Shown here: positions 24,069-32,797 of the stretch, one piece after another
How the letters are laid out: each line of letters begins with the position of its first letter
How positions within the stretch are numbered: position 1 is the first letter of the stretch
Assembly (NCBI RefSeq): GCF_030372275.1
Contig: NZ_JAUDDJ010000002.1
From: Lawsonibacter sp900766145
Lineage (GTDB): Bacteria; Bacillota; Clostridia; Oscillospirales; Oscillospiraceae
Strand: one strand, 5' to 3'
DNA: 64,000 nt
Notes under the pieces: model-generated
What the model was told of the DNA's origin: nothing
What the model saw: the letters and a program-made list of their open reading frames with translations, nothing else
The model's database searches: none
Made by a program: the position numbers and the translations under genes

Positions 24069-25736
24069 TTATGCGTTTACCCCTGTCTGGGGCAGCAGCA
24101 GGGTCACTGTGGTGCCCTTTCCCGGAGTGCTCTCCAGATGGATCTGTCCGTCATGGAATGCTGTGCCGTGCTTGACGATGGACAGGCCCAGCCCGGTGCC
24201 GCTGATATCTTTGGAGTGGCTCTTGTCCACTCGGTAGAAGCGCTCAAACACCCGGTCCTGATCCTCGGCGGGAATGCCGATGCCGTTGTCCTCTACCGAC
24301 ACCTCCACGCCGCCTTCCACCGGTCCCACCGTGACAGCCACAGTGCCGCCCCGGCGGTTATACTTGATGGCATTGTCGCACAGGTTGTAGATCATCTCAT
24401 CCAGCACCCGGCGCACACCGTGGACCTGGACCGAGCGGCCCATAGTCTTGATGGTCACATCCTGCTTCTGAGCGGCGCTCTCCAGACGCTTGACTACCTC
24501 CAGAGCGAGCTGGTACAGATCCACATCCTCCCGCTCCACGTTCACCGCGCCCTCGTCCAGCTGGGACAGGCGGATGATATCCTCCACCAGGGCAATGAGA
24601 CGCTGGGCCTCCTGGTAGATATCGCTGGCAAAGCCCTGCACGTCCTCCGCCTTCACCATGCCGCTCTGCATGATCTCTGCAATGCCGGAGATGGAGGTCA
24701 GGGGGGTCTTCAGCTCATGGGAGACATTGGCGGTAAACTCCCGCCGCAGGTCCTCCCGCTGCTCCTGCTCGGTCACGTCCAGCAGGACCATCACCGCACC
24801 CATCTGCTCCTCCCCCTGCATGACCGGGTTGGCCAGCAGCTGGCAGTAGCGGCCGTTGAGATGCAGCATCTGCTGGCTGCGATGGCCGGAGAGCACCTCA
24901 TCCACCGCCTGGCGGAAGTTCTCGCTGCGGTTGAGTACCAGAGCGTTGACCTCCTCCTTCGGCGTCTGGGCGCCCAGCTGGCGCAGGGCACCGCTGTTGT
25001 AGGAGAGCACATGGCCCTGCCGGTCCAGCAGAAGGAAGCCCTCGGACATATTCTCCGTCAAGGCGGCAAATTCCTGCTGCTTCTGGCGCAGCTGGCGCAC
25101 CTGCTGCTGGATGGTGTCGTTCTGATGCTTGATGCGGAAGAGCAGGGGGGTCAGCTCCTCATAGGTGTCGCAGTCCTCCGGGTGCTCCAGGTCCAGATTG
25201 ACAATGGGCCGGATGATCCGCTTGGCCATCCGGGATGCCAGCACCGCAGAGAGCAGCAGGGCCAGGGCCAGGATGATCAAAATGGGCTGGACCATAGATA
25301 GCAACAGGGTCACCACCGTCTGCTGGGCACTGGCCACACGGATCACCGTGCCGTCACTGAGGCGACGGGCCGCGTACAGAGTCTGCTGGGCCAAGGTGGA
25401 GGAGTAGCGCCGTGCGGTGCCCGACTGGTCGGTCAGCGCCTGCTGGATCTCCTCCCGGTCGCCGTGGTTTTCCATCGTGGCGGCGTCGGCCTGGCTGTCA
25501 TAGAGCACAGTGCCGTCCCGATCCACCCAGGTCACTCGGTTTTCTGTGTTGAGCCCATCGAGATAGTCCATCCCGTTGAGCTCCACCCCCTGGGCCACCA
25601 GCCAGGTCTCGGTCTCCAGCTCCGTCATGAGCTGGTCACTGAAATGCTGGTACAGCATGCCCAGAAACAGGGCAATGGACAGCACCATCACAGAGACAGC
25701 AACTGCCGTAGAATTTCGAAATAATTTGGCGGTCAT
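24069..25736 (-). CDS. phoR: Phosphate-sensing histidine kinase PhoR
   Basis: A 555-residue membrane kinase. It has an N-terminal transmembrane helix (about 10-30), an extracellular sensor region, a second membrane helix (about 140-165) and a HAMP-like or PAS region. The dimerisation domain carries the phosphorylated histidine in VSHELKTPLTS. The ATPase motifs are N (NLCDNAIKYN), G1 (DNGIGIP) and G2 (GTGLGLSIVKHG). It pairs with the response regulator 25 bases upstream in the pst-pho cluster, which identifies it as PhoR. The start at 25736 removes an in-frame extension overlapping phoB. Confidence 0.92.
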   Translation of the reverse strand: MTAKLFRNSTAVAVSVMVLSIALFLGMLYQHFSDQLMTELETETWLVAQGVELNGMDYLDGLNTENRVTWVDRDGTVLYDSQADAATMENHGDREEIQQALTDQSGTARRYSSTLAQQTLYAARRLSDGTVIRVASAQQTVVTLLLSMVQPILIILALALLLSAVLASRMAKRIIRPIVNLDLEHPEDCDTYEELTPLLFRIKHQNDTIQQQVRQLRQKQQEFAALTENMSEGFLLLDRQGHVLSYNSGALRQLGAQTPKEEVNALVLNRSENFRQAVDEVLSGHRSQQMLHLNGRYCQLLANPVMQGEEQMGAVMVLLDVTEQEQREDLRREFTANVSHELKTPLTSISGIAEIMQSGMVKAEDVQGFASDIYQEAQRLIALVEDIIRLSQLDEGAVNVEREDVDLYQLALEVVKRLESAAQKQDVTIKTMGRSVQVHGVRRVLDEMIYNLCDNAIKYNRRGGTVAVTVGPVEGGVEVSVEDNGIGIPAEDQDRVFERFYRVDKSHSKDISGTGLGLSIVKHGTAFHDGQIHLESTPGKGTTVTLLLPQTGVNA

Positions 25737-25761
25737 ATTCTTCAATTTCTTCTCCCTCTGG

Positions 25762-26436
25762 TCAGTCGGCACTGATCTTGTAGCCGATCCCCCGCACTGT
25801 CTCGATGCAGTCGCCGGATTTGCCCAGCTTCTGACGCAGGGTACGGATGTGCACATCCACCGTCCGGCTGGCGCCGTCAAACTCATAGCCCCAGATGGTG
25901 TTGAGCAGCTGGTCCCGGGTAAATACGGTACCTGCCCGCTCCATCAGCAGGCACAAGACCTGGAACTCCTTCAGAGTCAGGGTAACATCCCGGTCCCCGT
26001 CCCGGACAATGTGCCGCTCCGGGTCCACAAAGAGGCTGCCCAGGGAGTAGGTCTTCTCCTTGGGCTGGTTTTGCCCCGCGTGGCGCAGGGCGGTGCGCAC
26101 CCGGGCCATCAGCTCCATCATGCCGAAGGGCTTGGCTACATAGTCGTCCGCCCCCTCATCCAGTCCCAGCACCTTGTCGTACTCGGTGCTTTTGGCGGTG
26201 AGCATGATGACCGGCAAGGTCTTGGTGGCGGGCATGGAGCGCAGGCGCTTGAGTACCTGCAAACCGTCCTCCTCGGGCAGCATGATATCCAGCAGCACCA
26301 GCTCAGGGCTGCCCTTCTCCATGGCCTCCCAAAACTGGGATGGACGGTCAAACCCCTGGGCCTCCATGCCCTGGCTCTGTAAGGTATAGACCACCAGCTT
26401 ACGGATGCTGGCGTCGTCCTCTAAAATATAGATCAC
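25762..26436 (-). CDS. phoB: Phosphate response regulator PhoB/PhoP (OmpR family)
   Basis: A 224-residue regulator. The receiver domain has the acidic pair EDD near residues 6-8, the phosphorylated aspartate in VLLDIMLPEEDGLQV (about D53) and the conserved lysine in VAKPFG. A C-terminal winged helix (about 130-222; VTLTLKEFQVLCLLMERAG, SRTVDVHIRTLRQKLG) binds DNA. It should bind the Pho boxes before pstS. It is transcribed after phoU and before phoR. Confidence 0.93.
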   Translation of the reverse strand: MIYILEDDASIRKLVVYTLQSQGMEAQGFDRPSQFWEAMEKGSPELVLLDIMLPEEDGLQVLKRLRSMPATKTLPVIMLTAKSTEYDKVLGLDEGADDYVAKPFGMMELMARVRTALRHAGQNQPKEKTYSLGSLFVDPERHIVRDGDRDVTLTLKEFQVLCLLMERAGTVFTRDQLLNTIWGYEFDGASRTVDVHIRTLRQKLGKSGDCIETVRGIGYKISAD

Positions 26437-26474
26437 GTGCGTTTACCTCTCCTCCGCTCCCCGGTTTGGGAAGC

Positions 26475-27116
26475 TCACATATCGCCGTGCTGTCCGGTGA
26501 GGGAGTACTCCACCCACTCCGCGATGTTGCAGGCGTGGTCACCGATACGCTCAAAGTATTTGGCGATCATCAGCAGGTCCATGCAGGTCTCCCCGCTGTC
26601 CCCCTGGCCGATGCGGCGGATGAGCTCATCCTTCACATCCAGGAACATGCGGTCGATCTCATCGTCCTTGCGAATAACCTCCTGGGCCAGGCCCAGGTTT
26701 TTCCGCACAAAGGAGTCGATGCTGTCGGTGACCATGCCGATGGTGCTGCGGGCCATCTCAGCAATGGGCACATGGGAAACTACCGGGCTGTCCTCGATGT
26801 CCCGGGTAATTTCGGCAATGTCGCTGGCCTGGTCGCCGATGCGCTCCATGTCGGAGATCATCTTCAGCGCCGCAGAGATGGTGCGCAGGTCCCGGGCCAC
26901 CGGCTGCTGCTGGAGCAGCAGCTTCATGCACAGGCTCTCGATGTCCCGCTCCTTCTGGTCGATCTCCCGCTCGGCAGCGGCGGCGGTCTCCCGCAGGGCG
27001 GCGTCCCCCTCCAGCAGAGCCTTGGCGGCGGCGGAAATGGCCTCCTCGCACAGGGCTCCCATTTTGATCAGTTCTACATTCAGCTGTTCCAGCTGTTCGT
27101 TGAATTTGTCCCGCAT
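26475..27116 (-). CDS. phoU: Phosphate transport regulator PhoU
   Basis: A 213-residue all-helical protein made of two three-helix PhoU repeats, with metal-binding signatures in ISDMERIGDQASDIAE (first repeat) and KYFERIGDHACNIAEW (second repeat). PhoU couples the Pst transporter to PhoR and limits phosphate influx. Its ATG overlaps the pstB stop by one base (TAATG), which implies translational coupling with the ATPase. Confidence 0.95.
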   Translation of the reverse strand: MRDKFNEQLEQLNVELIKMGALCEEAISAAAKALLEGDAALRETAAAAEREIDQKERDIESLCMKLLLQQQPVARDLRTISAALKMISDMERIGDQASDIAEITRDIEDSPVVSHVPIAEMARSTIGMVTDSIDSFVRKNLGLAQEVIRKDDEIDRMFLDVKDELIRRIGQGDSGETCMDLLMIAKYFERIGDHACNIAEWVEYSLTGQHGDM

Positions 27117-27877
27117 TATCCGAACCTCCCGGTGATGTAGTCTTCCGTCTTCTTGTTCTGGGGCATGGAGAACATCTGCTCCGTGTCGCCGTACTCAATG
27201 AGCTCACCCAGCAGGAAGAAGGCGGTCTTGTCGGAGATTCGGGCAGCCTGCTGCATGTTGTGGGTGACCATGATGATAGTGTAATCCTTTTTCAGCTCGG
27301 TGGCAAGGTCCTCGATTTTGGAGGTGGAGATGGGGTCCAGAGCGGAGGTGGACTCGTCCATCAGCAGTACGTCGGGCTTCACCGCCAGAGCGCGGGCGAT
27401 GCACAGACGCTGCTGCTGGCCGCCGGAGAGACCCAGGGCGGGCTTTTTCAGCCGGTCCTTTACCTCGTCCCAGATGGCCGCGCCCTTCAAGGACTCCTCC
27501 ACAATCTCATCCAGCTTCACCTTGCTGCGGATGCCGTGGGTGCGGGGGCCGTAGGCCACGTTGTCATAGATGGACATGGGGAAGGGATTGGCCTTCTGGA
27601 ACACCATGCCGATGCGCTTGCGCAGGTCGGTGACGTCCTGGCCGGGGGCGTAGATGTCCTCTCCCCGGTAGAGCAGGGAGCCGGTAATCTTCACGTTGGG
27701 AATAAGGTCGTTCATCCGGTTGAGGCAGCGCAGGAAGGTGGACTTGCCGCAGCCGGAAGGGCCGATGAGAGCGGTGATCTGATGCTCGGGGATTTCAATA
27801 TTGATTCCCTTCAAGGCCTTGTTCTCCCCGTAATACAGGTCCAGGTTTTCTGCCTTGACGATGGTATTTTCGTTCAT
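27116..27877 (-). CDS. pstB: Phosphate ABC transporter ATP-binding protein PstB
   Basis: The 253-residue ATPase of the high-affinity phosphate importer has Walker A GPSGCGKSTFLRCLNRMND, the PstB-specific start of the helical domain (FQKANPFPMSIYDNVAYGPR), the signature LSGGQQQRLCIARALA and Walker B VLLMDESTSALDP. The ESTSALDP wording is typical of PstB. It lies 13 bases after pstA. Confidence 0.97.
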   Translation of the reverse strand: MNENTIVKAENLDLYYGENKALKGINIEIPEHQITALIGPSGCGKSTFLRCLNRMNDLIPNVKITGSLLYRGEDIYAPGQDVTDLRKRIGMVFQKANPFPMSIYDNVAYGPRTHGIRSKVKLDEIVEESLKGAAIWDEVKDRLKKPALGLSGGQQQRLCIARALAVKPDVLLMDESTSALDPISTSKIEDLATELKKDYTIIMVTHNMQQAARISDKTAFFLLGELIEYGDTEQMFSMPQNKKTEDYITGRFG

Positions 27878-27890
27878 ATCGTAAAACTCC

Positions 27891-28796
27891 TTACTTCTTG
27901 AGACGCTTGCCCGCCAGCTTGGCGGCCAGATTGATGACCAGGGTAATGACCAGCAGCACCAGAGCCACAGAGAAGGCCAGATCGAAGCGGGCGTTCTCCT
28001 TGGCGTAGCCGTACAGGGCCACGGTGAGGGTGGCGCCGGAGCTGTGGGTGAGGCCGCCCTTGCTGAAGAAATCCTGCAGGCCGGTGCTCATACCGGCGGT
28101 GAACATCAGCACGGCAGACTCGCCGACGATGCGGCCAATGGACAGGATACAGCCGGTGACGATGCCGTCAATGGAGTCGGGCAGGACGATGGTGCGGATC
28201 ATGTGCCACTTGCCTGCGCCCAGACCCAGCGCGCCCTCCCGGTAGCCCTGGGGCACGGTCTTCAGAGATTCCTGGGTGGTACGGATGATGGTGGGCAGGG
28301 TCATGATCACCAGAGTGAGGGAGCCGGCCAGCAGGGTGGTGCCCAGCTTCATCATCTGGCAGAACACCAGCATACCCACCAGGGCGTACAGGATGGAGGG
28401 GATTCCGGCCAGGGTCTCGGTGGCAAACTCAATGGCGGTAACCAGCTTGCGGTTGGTGGCATACTCGGTGAGGTAGATGGCAGCGCCCACACCCAGAGGC
28501 AGGGCAAACAGCAGGGTAACTACTACCACATACACGGTATTCTGAATAGCAGGCAGGATACCTACGGTATCGTTGAGCACGCTCTCCTCCGTGGTGAGGA
28601 ACTCCCAGGTCAGGTTGGGCATGCCCTCTACAAAGATGTAGCCGATCAAAAACAGCAGCAGCAGGCAGGTGGCCCCGGCGGAGAGATACAGCAGGGTACG
28701 CATCCCCACCTCATACACCTTGCGGCGGGGAGAGAGCTTGCTTTTGGCCTTGCCGGCCGTCTGAATTGCAGAAGTCGTTGTCATAGCATTCGTCAT
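27891..28796 (-). CDS. pstA: Phosphate ABC transporter permease PstA
   Basis: A 301-residue inner membrane permease with six predicted helices. The ABC coupling motif region is EGALGLGAGKWHMIRTIVLP. It heterodimerises with PstC. It starts three bases after the pstC stop, so translation is probably coupled. Confidence 0.95.
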   Translation of the reverse strand: MTNAMTTTSAIQTAGKAKSKLSPRRKVYEVGMRTLLYLSAGATCLLLLFLIGYIFVEGMPNLTWEFLTTEESVLNDTVGILPAIQNTVYVVVVTLLFALPLGVGAAIYLTEYATNRKLVTAIEFATETLAGIPSILYALVGMLVFCQMMKLGTTLLAGSLTLVIMTLPTIIRTTQESLKTVPQGYREGALGLGAGKWHMIRTIVLPDSIDGIVTGCILSIGRIVGESAVLMFTAGMSTGLQDFFSKGGLTHSSGATLTVALYGYAKENARFDLAFSVALVLLVITLVINLAAKLAGKRLKK

Positions 28797-28799
28797 CCT

Positions 28800-29699
28800 T
28801 TACGCCTCCTTGTCCCGTTTCAGGAACACATTGAGGACCACATTGATCAGCATGATAAACAGGAACAGCACCAGGCCGATGGAGTACAGAGCGTTGCGCT
28901 GCAGGCTGCCCACAGCGGCGTAGCTCATCTCGCTGGCGATGGCCGTGGTGAGGAACTTGACGCTGGTGAGCAGAGAGGGCATGTTGGCCACATTGCCCGC
29001 CACCATCAGGATGGCCATGGCCTCGCCGATGGCACGGCCCACGCCCAGCACCACCGCCGCGGCGATGCCGCTCTTGGCAGCGGGAGCGGTGACCCGGAAG
29101 TAGGTCTCCAGCTCGGTAGCCCCCAGGGCCAGGCTGGCCTCCTCATACTCCTTGGGCACCGCCTTGAGGGCGGTCTCGGACACGGAGATGATAGAGGGCA
29201 GGATCATGACTGCCAGCACAATGATGGCGGCCAGCAGGCTGTCGCCGGCGGGGACGTCGAAAAACTCCCGGATGGCAGGCAGCAGCACCATCATACCCAC
29301 CAGGCCGTACACCACCGAGGGGATACCGGCCAGCAGGTCCACCGCCGGACGGATCACCGCCGCCACCTTGGGGGGTGCAACCTTGGCCAGGAACACAGCG
29401 GTGAGGAAACCGATGGGCACGCCGATGATAATGGCTCCGGCGGTGCCGTAGATGGAGGTGAGAATAAAGGGCAGGATGCCGTAGGACGGATTCGTCTTAT
29501 CGGTGGAGGCCCAGCGGGTTCCGAACAGGAAGTCGATGAGGCCCACCTCTTTGATGGCAGGCAGACCGGACAGGATCAGATAGATGGTAATGAGCACCAC
29601 GAAGGCGATAGCAATAAAACCACACAGCAGGAAAACCAGGTTCATGCCCCGCTCCACTGCGTTTTTGGCCCGCAGGGAAGGCTTTGTTTGTTTGTTCAT
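28800..29699 (-). CDS. pstC: Phosphate ABC transporter permease PstC
   Basis: A 299-residue permease with about six membrane helices and the coupling loop EEASLALGATELETYFRVTAP. It partners PstA. Between pstS and this gene lie two strong hairpins (29758-29834) that may reduce its expression relative to the binding protein. Confidence 0.95.
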   Translation of the reverse strand: MNKQTKPSLRAKNAVERGMNLVFLLCGFIAIAFVVLITIYLILSGLPAIKEVGLIDFLFGTRWASTDKTNPSYGILPFILTSIYGTAGAIIIGVPIGFLTAVFLAKVAPPKVAAVIRPAVDLLAGIPSVVYGLVGMMVLLPAIREFFDVPAGDSLLAAIIVLAVMILPSIISVSETALKAVPKEYEEASLALGATELETYFRVTAPAAKSGIAAAVVLGVGRAIGEAMAILMVAGNVANMPSLLTSVKFLTTAIASEMSYAAVGSLQRNALYSIGLVLFLFIMLINVVLNVFLKRDKEA

Positions 29700-29757
29700 A
29701 TGGTACCAACCTTTGTCGCAGATTCTGAATCCTCAGCTGACAGAGAGACCGGCACAC

Positions 29758-29781
29758 GACAAAGGGTCCGGACCCTTTGTC
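29758..29781 (-). repeat. Perfect 24-base palindrome before pstC
   Basis: GACAAAGGGTCC (29758-29769) is followed directly by its reverse complement (29770-29781). In RNA it forms a stable hairpin about 60 bases before the pstC start and directly after the larger pstS-pstC hairpin. It could also be a protein-binding site. Confidence 0.75.
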
Positions 29782-29800
29782 AACTGAGGATGATTTTCTT

Positions 29801-29834
29801 GAAAACAGGCCCCCGTGGCCGGGGGCCTGTTTTC
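29801..29834 (-). terminator. Strong hairpin between pstS and pstC (partial terminator or mRNA stabiliser)
   Basis: Arms of 15 perfect base pairs (GAAAACAGGCCCCCG, 29801-29815, with 29820-29834) around a four-base loop, 21 bases after the pstS stop. The 3' arm ends TTTTC but no long T-run follows. Incomplete termination, or protection of the upstream mRNA, would give more PstS than PstCAB. Confidence 0.7.
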
Positions 29835-29855
29835 TCTGTTGGGATTCAGTCTTAC

Positions 29856-30731
29856 TTAGCCCTTGGGGGACACGGCACCGGCGGCAGCGATATAGTCGGC
29901 CACATCAGCGCTCATGGCAAACTCCAGGAAGGCCTGGGCAGCCTCGGAGAGCTCAGCACCCTCCTTGGTAACCATGACGAAGGGACGCTGGATCTCGTAG
30001 GTACCGTCCTTCACGGTATCCTCAGAGGGAGCCACACCATTGACCTTCACGGCCTTCACGGTGTCATCCACAGCGGACAGGGAGGCATAGCCGATGGCGT
30101 TGGGGTTGGAGGCCACGTTGCCGATCACGTCGCCGGTGGAGGAGTACTCGTTGGTGTACTTGCAGGCATCCTCCACGCCCACGATCTCCTCGAAGGCGCC
30201 ACGGGTGCCGGAACCAGCCTCACGGCCGAAGACAGCGATCTCACCGTCAGCGCCGCCCACCTCAGACCAGTTGGTGATCTCGCCGGTGAAGATCTGAGCG
30301 ATCTGCTCCACAGTCAGGTCCTCCACGCCGTTGGCGGGGTTTACCACGATGGCCACGCCGTCCAGAGCCACGATGTTCTCCACCGCGCCGGCGCTCTTCT
30401 CCTCGTCCTTAATGGCACGGGAGGACAGGCCGATGTCGCAGGTGCCAGAGGTAGCGCCCTCGATGCCGGCGCCGGAACCGGAACCGGTGTAGTTGATGGT
30501 CACGCCGGGGTTCTCCTTCTCAAACACCTCGGTGAGAACCGCCATCACGTCCTTCATAGAGGTGGAACCGGCGGTGTTCACGGTACCGCTGAGCTCCACG
30601 GTGGAGGAGTCGTTGGTGTTGCTCTGAGAGCCGGAGGCGCTGCCCTGATCCTGATTGTTGCTGCTGCCGCAGCCGGTGAACAGGCCGAGAGCCAGCGCAA
30701 GAGACAGGCCCAGGCAAGTAAGCTTCTTCAT
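29856..30731 (-). CDS. pstS: Phosphate-binding lipoprotein PstS
   Basis: The extracellular phosphate receptor of the Pst importer. It has a type II signal peptide with lipobox LFTGC, then a Ser/Asn/Gln-rich spacer and the mature PstS fold. Ligand motifs are visible: AGSTSM, GSGSGAGIEGA and GREAGSGTRGAFEE. About 291 residues. Three ATGs lie close together (30740, 30737, 30731); I use 30731 because it gives the usual MKK signal start, though AAAGGAG is nearer the second. It is first gene of the pst-pho cluster and preceded by Pho boxes. Confidence 0.95.
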   Translation of the reverse strand: MKKLTCLGLSLALALGLFTGCGSSNNQDQGSASGSQSNTNDSSTVELSGTVNTAGSTSMKDVMAVLTEVFEKENPGVTINYTGSGSGAGIEGATSGTCDIGLSSRAIKDEEKSAGAVENIVALDGVAIVVNPANGVEDLTVEQIAQIFTGEITNWSEVGGADGEIAVFGREAGSGTRGAFEEIVGVEDACKYTNEYSSTGDVIGNVASNPNAIGYASLSAVDDTVKAVKVNGVAPSEDTVKDGTYEIQRPFVMVTKEGAELSEAAQAFLEFAMSADVADYIAAAGAVSPKG

Positions 30732-30800
30732 ATTCATCATTCTCCTTTGGTTTGTTTTCGTTTAAGTAATGTGCAATCCGTTTCCCGTTTTGCGTGTCTC

Positions 30801-30855
30801 AGTATAAGAAAGCCATGTAAAATGAAAAAGCCCCTTTGTGTTAAATCCATGTAAA
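30801..30855 (-). promoter_or_regulatory. Pho-box-controlled promoter of the pst operon
   Basis: On the minus strand, TTTACA (30855-30850) and TTAACA (30844-30839) are 11 bases apart, as in Firmicute PhoP boxes. A further TTTACA (30821-30816) lies about two turns downstream. They precede a good -10 box, TATACT (30806-30801), that lacks a proper -35. This layout fits activation by PhoB under phosphate limitation. An additional TTTACA occurs at 30925-30920. Confidence 0.75.
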
Positions 30856-30960
30856 ATCGCACATTTCCCCGGAAATTGGGCACTTTTTACGAAAGGAACC
30901 CCCGTTCATCCGGATTCAATGTAAAATCAGCCCGATTTTTCCTTCCTTCCCGTCCGGCAG

Positions 30961-31004
30961 ATAAAAGAACCGGAGCGGCTCCCTGTAAAGAAACCGCTCC
31001 GGTT
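30961..31004 (-). terminator. Terminator after the Crp/Fnr gene
   Basis: AACCGGAGCGG (31004-30994 read on the minus strand) pairs with CCGCTCCGGTT (30978-30968) and is followed by CTTTTAT. It separates the regulator from the Pho region. Confidence 0.8.
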
Positions 31005-31024
31005 TTACATTCCCTTTTGTGATT

Positions 31025-31699
31025 TTACAAACCGCCCCGCTCTACCAGCTGCTCCAAACCCTTCCGGTCCCGGACCCGCACGCCGCCCCGGAATAGCTCT
31101 ACCAGCCCCGCGGCAGACAGCTTTTTTAAGGTGCGGGTCACCGCCTCCCGGGCACTGCCGATGGCCTGGGCCAGCTGCTCCTGGGTGACCTGGAGGGTGT
31201 CGGTCTCCAGGCGGCGGGACTCCTCCAGCAGATAGGAGGCCACCCGCTGCTCCAGGGTATAAAAGAGCATCTGCTCCACGGCACGGATGGCGTGGGAAAA
31301 GCGGTCGGCCGCCGCCTTATAGATAAAATTCTCCACGTAGATATTTTCCCGCATCAAAACTGCCAGATACTGAATGGGGATCACCAGCACCTCCACCGCC
31401 GTCTCCGCTTGGATCTGCACATCAAAGGTGATGGCGTTGAGCATGCAGGAGGCGGACAGCACGCACACCTCCCCTGCGGTCATGCGGGAGATGGTGGCCT
31501 CCCGGCCGTCCTCGGAGAGCAGGTAAATGCGCACTACACCGCTCTGGATGAGCAGGGCGCCCAGGCAGTCGGTATCCGGGGAGCGGATGATCTGTCCGGG
31601 GGCATAGGACACCCGCTGTACACAGCCTAGCACAGTCTCCTGCTGCTGCTTGGTGAGGTGAGGCCAAAAAGACAGGGATTCGGGGGTCAGGGTATTCAT
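31025..31699 (-). CDS. Crp/Fnr-family regulator upstream of the CcdA-thioredoxin operon
   Basis: A 224-residue regulator with an N-terminal cyclic-nucleotide-type beta-barrel (about 15-125) and a C-terminal HTH_Crp (about 150-215; VTQEQLAQAIGSAREAVTRTLKKL). It lacks the N-terminal cysteine cluster of FNR, so it is not obviously an iron-sulfur sensor; other effectors such as haem, NO or a small molecule are possible. The ATG at 31699 has GAGGAG eight bases upstream. It is divergent from the membrane redox operon, with a Crp-like palindrome between them. Confidence 0.88.
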   Translation of the reverse strand: MNTLTPESLSFWPHLTKQQQETVLGCVQRVSYAPGQIIRSPDTDCLGALLIQSGVVRIYLLSEDGREATISRMTAGEVCVLSASCMLNAITFDVQIQAETAVEVLVIPIQYLAVLMRENIYVENFIYKAAADRFSHAIRAVEQMLFYTLEQRVASYLLEESRRLETDTLQVTQEQLAQAIGSAREAVTRTLKKLSAAGLVELFRGGVRVRDRKGLEQLVERGGL

Positions 31700-31739
31700 A
31701 GCGGGCTCCTCTCTACTAGAGATCAATGTATTCCTCTTT

Positions 31740-31789
31740 ATTATACTGGTTTTTCCCCGGGGAGCAAGTGGTTTTGTGACCCTGTCACA
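31740..31789. promoter_or_regulatory. Divergent control region with TGTGAC-N3-GTCACA palindrome
   Basis: TGTGAC (31775-31780) and GTCACA (31784-31789) form a Crp/Fnr-type operator. For the regulator, a minus-strand promoter reads TTGCTC (31767-31762), 16 bases, TATAAT (31745-31740). For the plus-strand operon, a candidate -10 TATGGT (31811-31816) places the operator centre about 41 bases upstream of the start, the class II activation position. Confidence 0.55.
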
Positions 31790-31864
31790 GAGGGAACACT
31801 TTCACTGTGGTATGGTTACCCTATCCAAACCGATTTTTCTTGACAAACTCACAGGAGGTTTTTT

Positions 31865-32098
31865 ATGATGAAGCAAGTTCTTTCGTTCCTGCGCTCCAAT
31901 GCCGTCGGGCTTATCTTCATCGCCCTGGGCCTGGCAGGTGGATACCTCTATTATCGTCTTACCCTGTGCGCCTCGGGGACCTGCCCCCTCACCTCTACCC
32001 CCTACTACTCCATGCTGGTGGGCGGTCTGATGGGCGCGCTGGCCGGAGACCTGCTGTCCGCCCTGCGGGCTCGCCTGACTTCCCGCTCATCTCAGTAA
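31865..32098 (+). CDS. DUF6132-like small membrane protein
   Basis: A 77-residue protein with two hydrophobic helices. Between them lies YYRLTLCASGTCPLTSTPYYS, the C-x3-C-P-x-T-S pattern that I associate with DUF6132/YtxH-like proteins found next to thioredoxin genes. AGGAGG precedes tandem ATGs. It is first in an operon with ccdA and a thioredoxin-like protein, so a role in membrane thiol-disulfide chemistry is plausible but unproven. Its two conserved cysteines would lie close to the membrane. Confidence 0.72.
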   Translation: MMKQVLSFLRSNAVGLIFIALGLAGGYLYYRLTLCASGTCPLTSTPYYSMLVGGLMGALAGDLLSALRARLTSRSSQ

Positions 32099-32116
32099 TT
32101 CAACCGGAGGAATTCC

Positions 32117-32782
32117 ATGGTCTATCTCGTCACCTTTCTGGAAGGGCTTATCACCTTCATCTCCCCCTGTCTGCTCCCCATGCTCCCCATCTACCTGTCC
32201 TATTTTGCCGGCGGACAGCCAGACGCCTCCCGGGGGCGGGTAATGAAAAACGCGCTGGGCTTTGTGCTGGGCTTCACCCTGCTGTTTGTGGCCATGGGTG
32301 CCTTTGCCGGCTCCATCGGAGCTCTGCTCACCCGGCACCAGCAGGCAGTGAACATCATCAGCGGCCTGATCGTTATCTTCTTTGGCCTCAACTTCCTGGG
32401 CGTGTTCCGCCTGTCCTTGTTCCGGGGCTCTAAAGGCTATTCCGTGGGCCGGGAGATGGGCTTTTTCTCCGCCGTGGTGTTCGGCGCGGTCTTTGCCGTG
32501 GGCTGGACCCCCTGCGTGGGGGCTTTCCTGGGTTCGGCCCTGGTGCTGGCCTCCCAACAGGGCTCCACGCTGCGAGGCATCCTCCTGCTGCTGTGCTACT
32601 CCGCCGGGCTGGGAATTCCCTTTTTGGCCAGCGCTCTGCTCATCCAGTCCCTGAAAACCGCCTTTGACTGGATCAAGCGCCACTATTCCGTAATCAATGC
32701 CGTCTCCGGCGGACTGCTCATTGTGGTAGGCATTCTCATGGCTACCGGCACCATGGGCACACTGCTCTCCCGCCTTGCCTAA
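32117..32782 (+). CDS. ccdA: Thiol-disulfide membrane transporter CcdA
   Basis: A 221-residue six-helix membrane protein of the DsbD/CcdA family, which moves reducing equivalents from cytosolic thioredoxin across the membrane. The paired cysteines are in the first helix (FISPCLLPMLPIYLSYFAGG) and the fourth (VGWTPCVGAFLG), with both prolines typical of the family. GGAGG precedes the ATG. It feeds the thioredoxin-like protein encoded 15 bases downstream. Confidence 0.93.
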   Translation: MVYLVTFLEGLITFISPCLLPMLPIYLSYFAGGQPDASRGRVMKNALGFVLGFTLLFVAMGAFAGSIGALLTRHQQAVNIISGLIVIFFGLNFLGVFRLSLFRGSKGYSVGREMGFFSAVVFGAVFAVGWTPCVGAFLGSALVLASQQGSTLRGILLLLCYSAGLGIPFLASALLIQSLKTAFDWIKRHYSVINAVSGGLLIVVGILMATGTMGTLLSRLA

Positions 32783-32797
32783 GGAGGTACGTTTATT

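Noticed and set aside
28044..30854. A very long open frame on the plus strand opposite pstA-pstC-pstS
   Set aside because: It is the mirror of genuine genes in GC-rich DNA; its composition is low-complexity (His/Gln/Gly-rich) and it crosses promoters, terminators and start sites. Similar frames opposite valS (55862-58660), glk-hprK (4180-6147) and topA (15561-17066) were dropped for the same reason.
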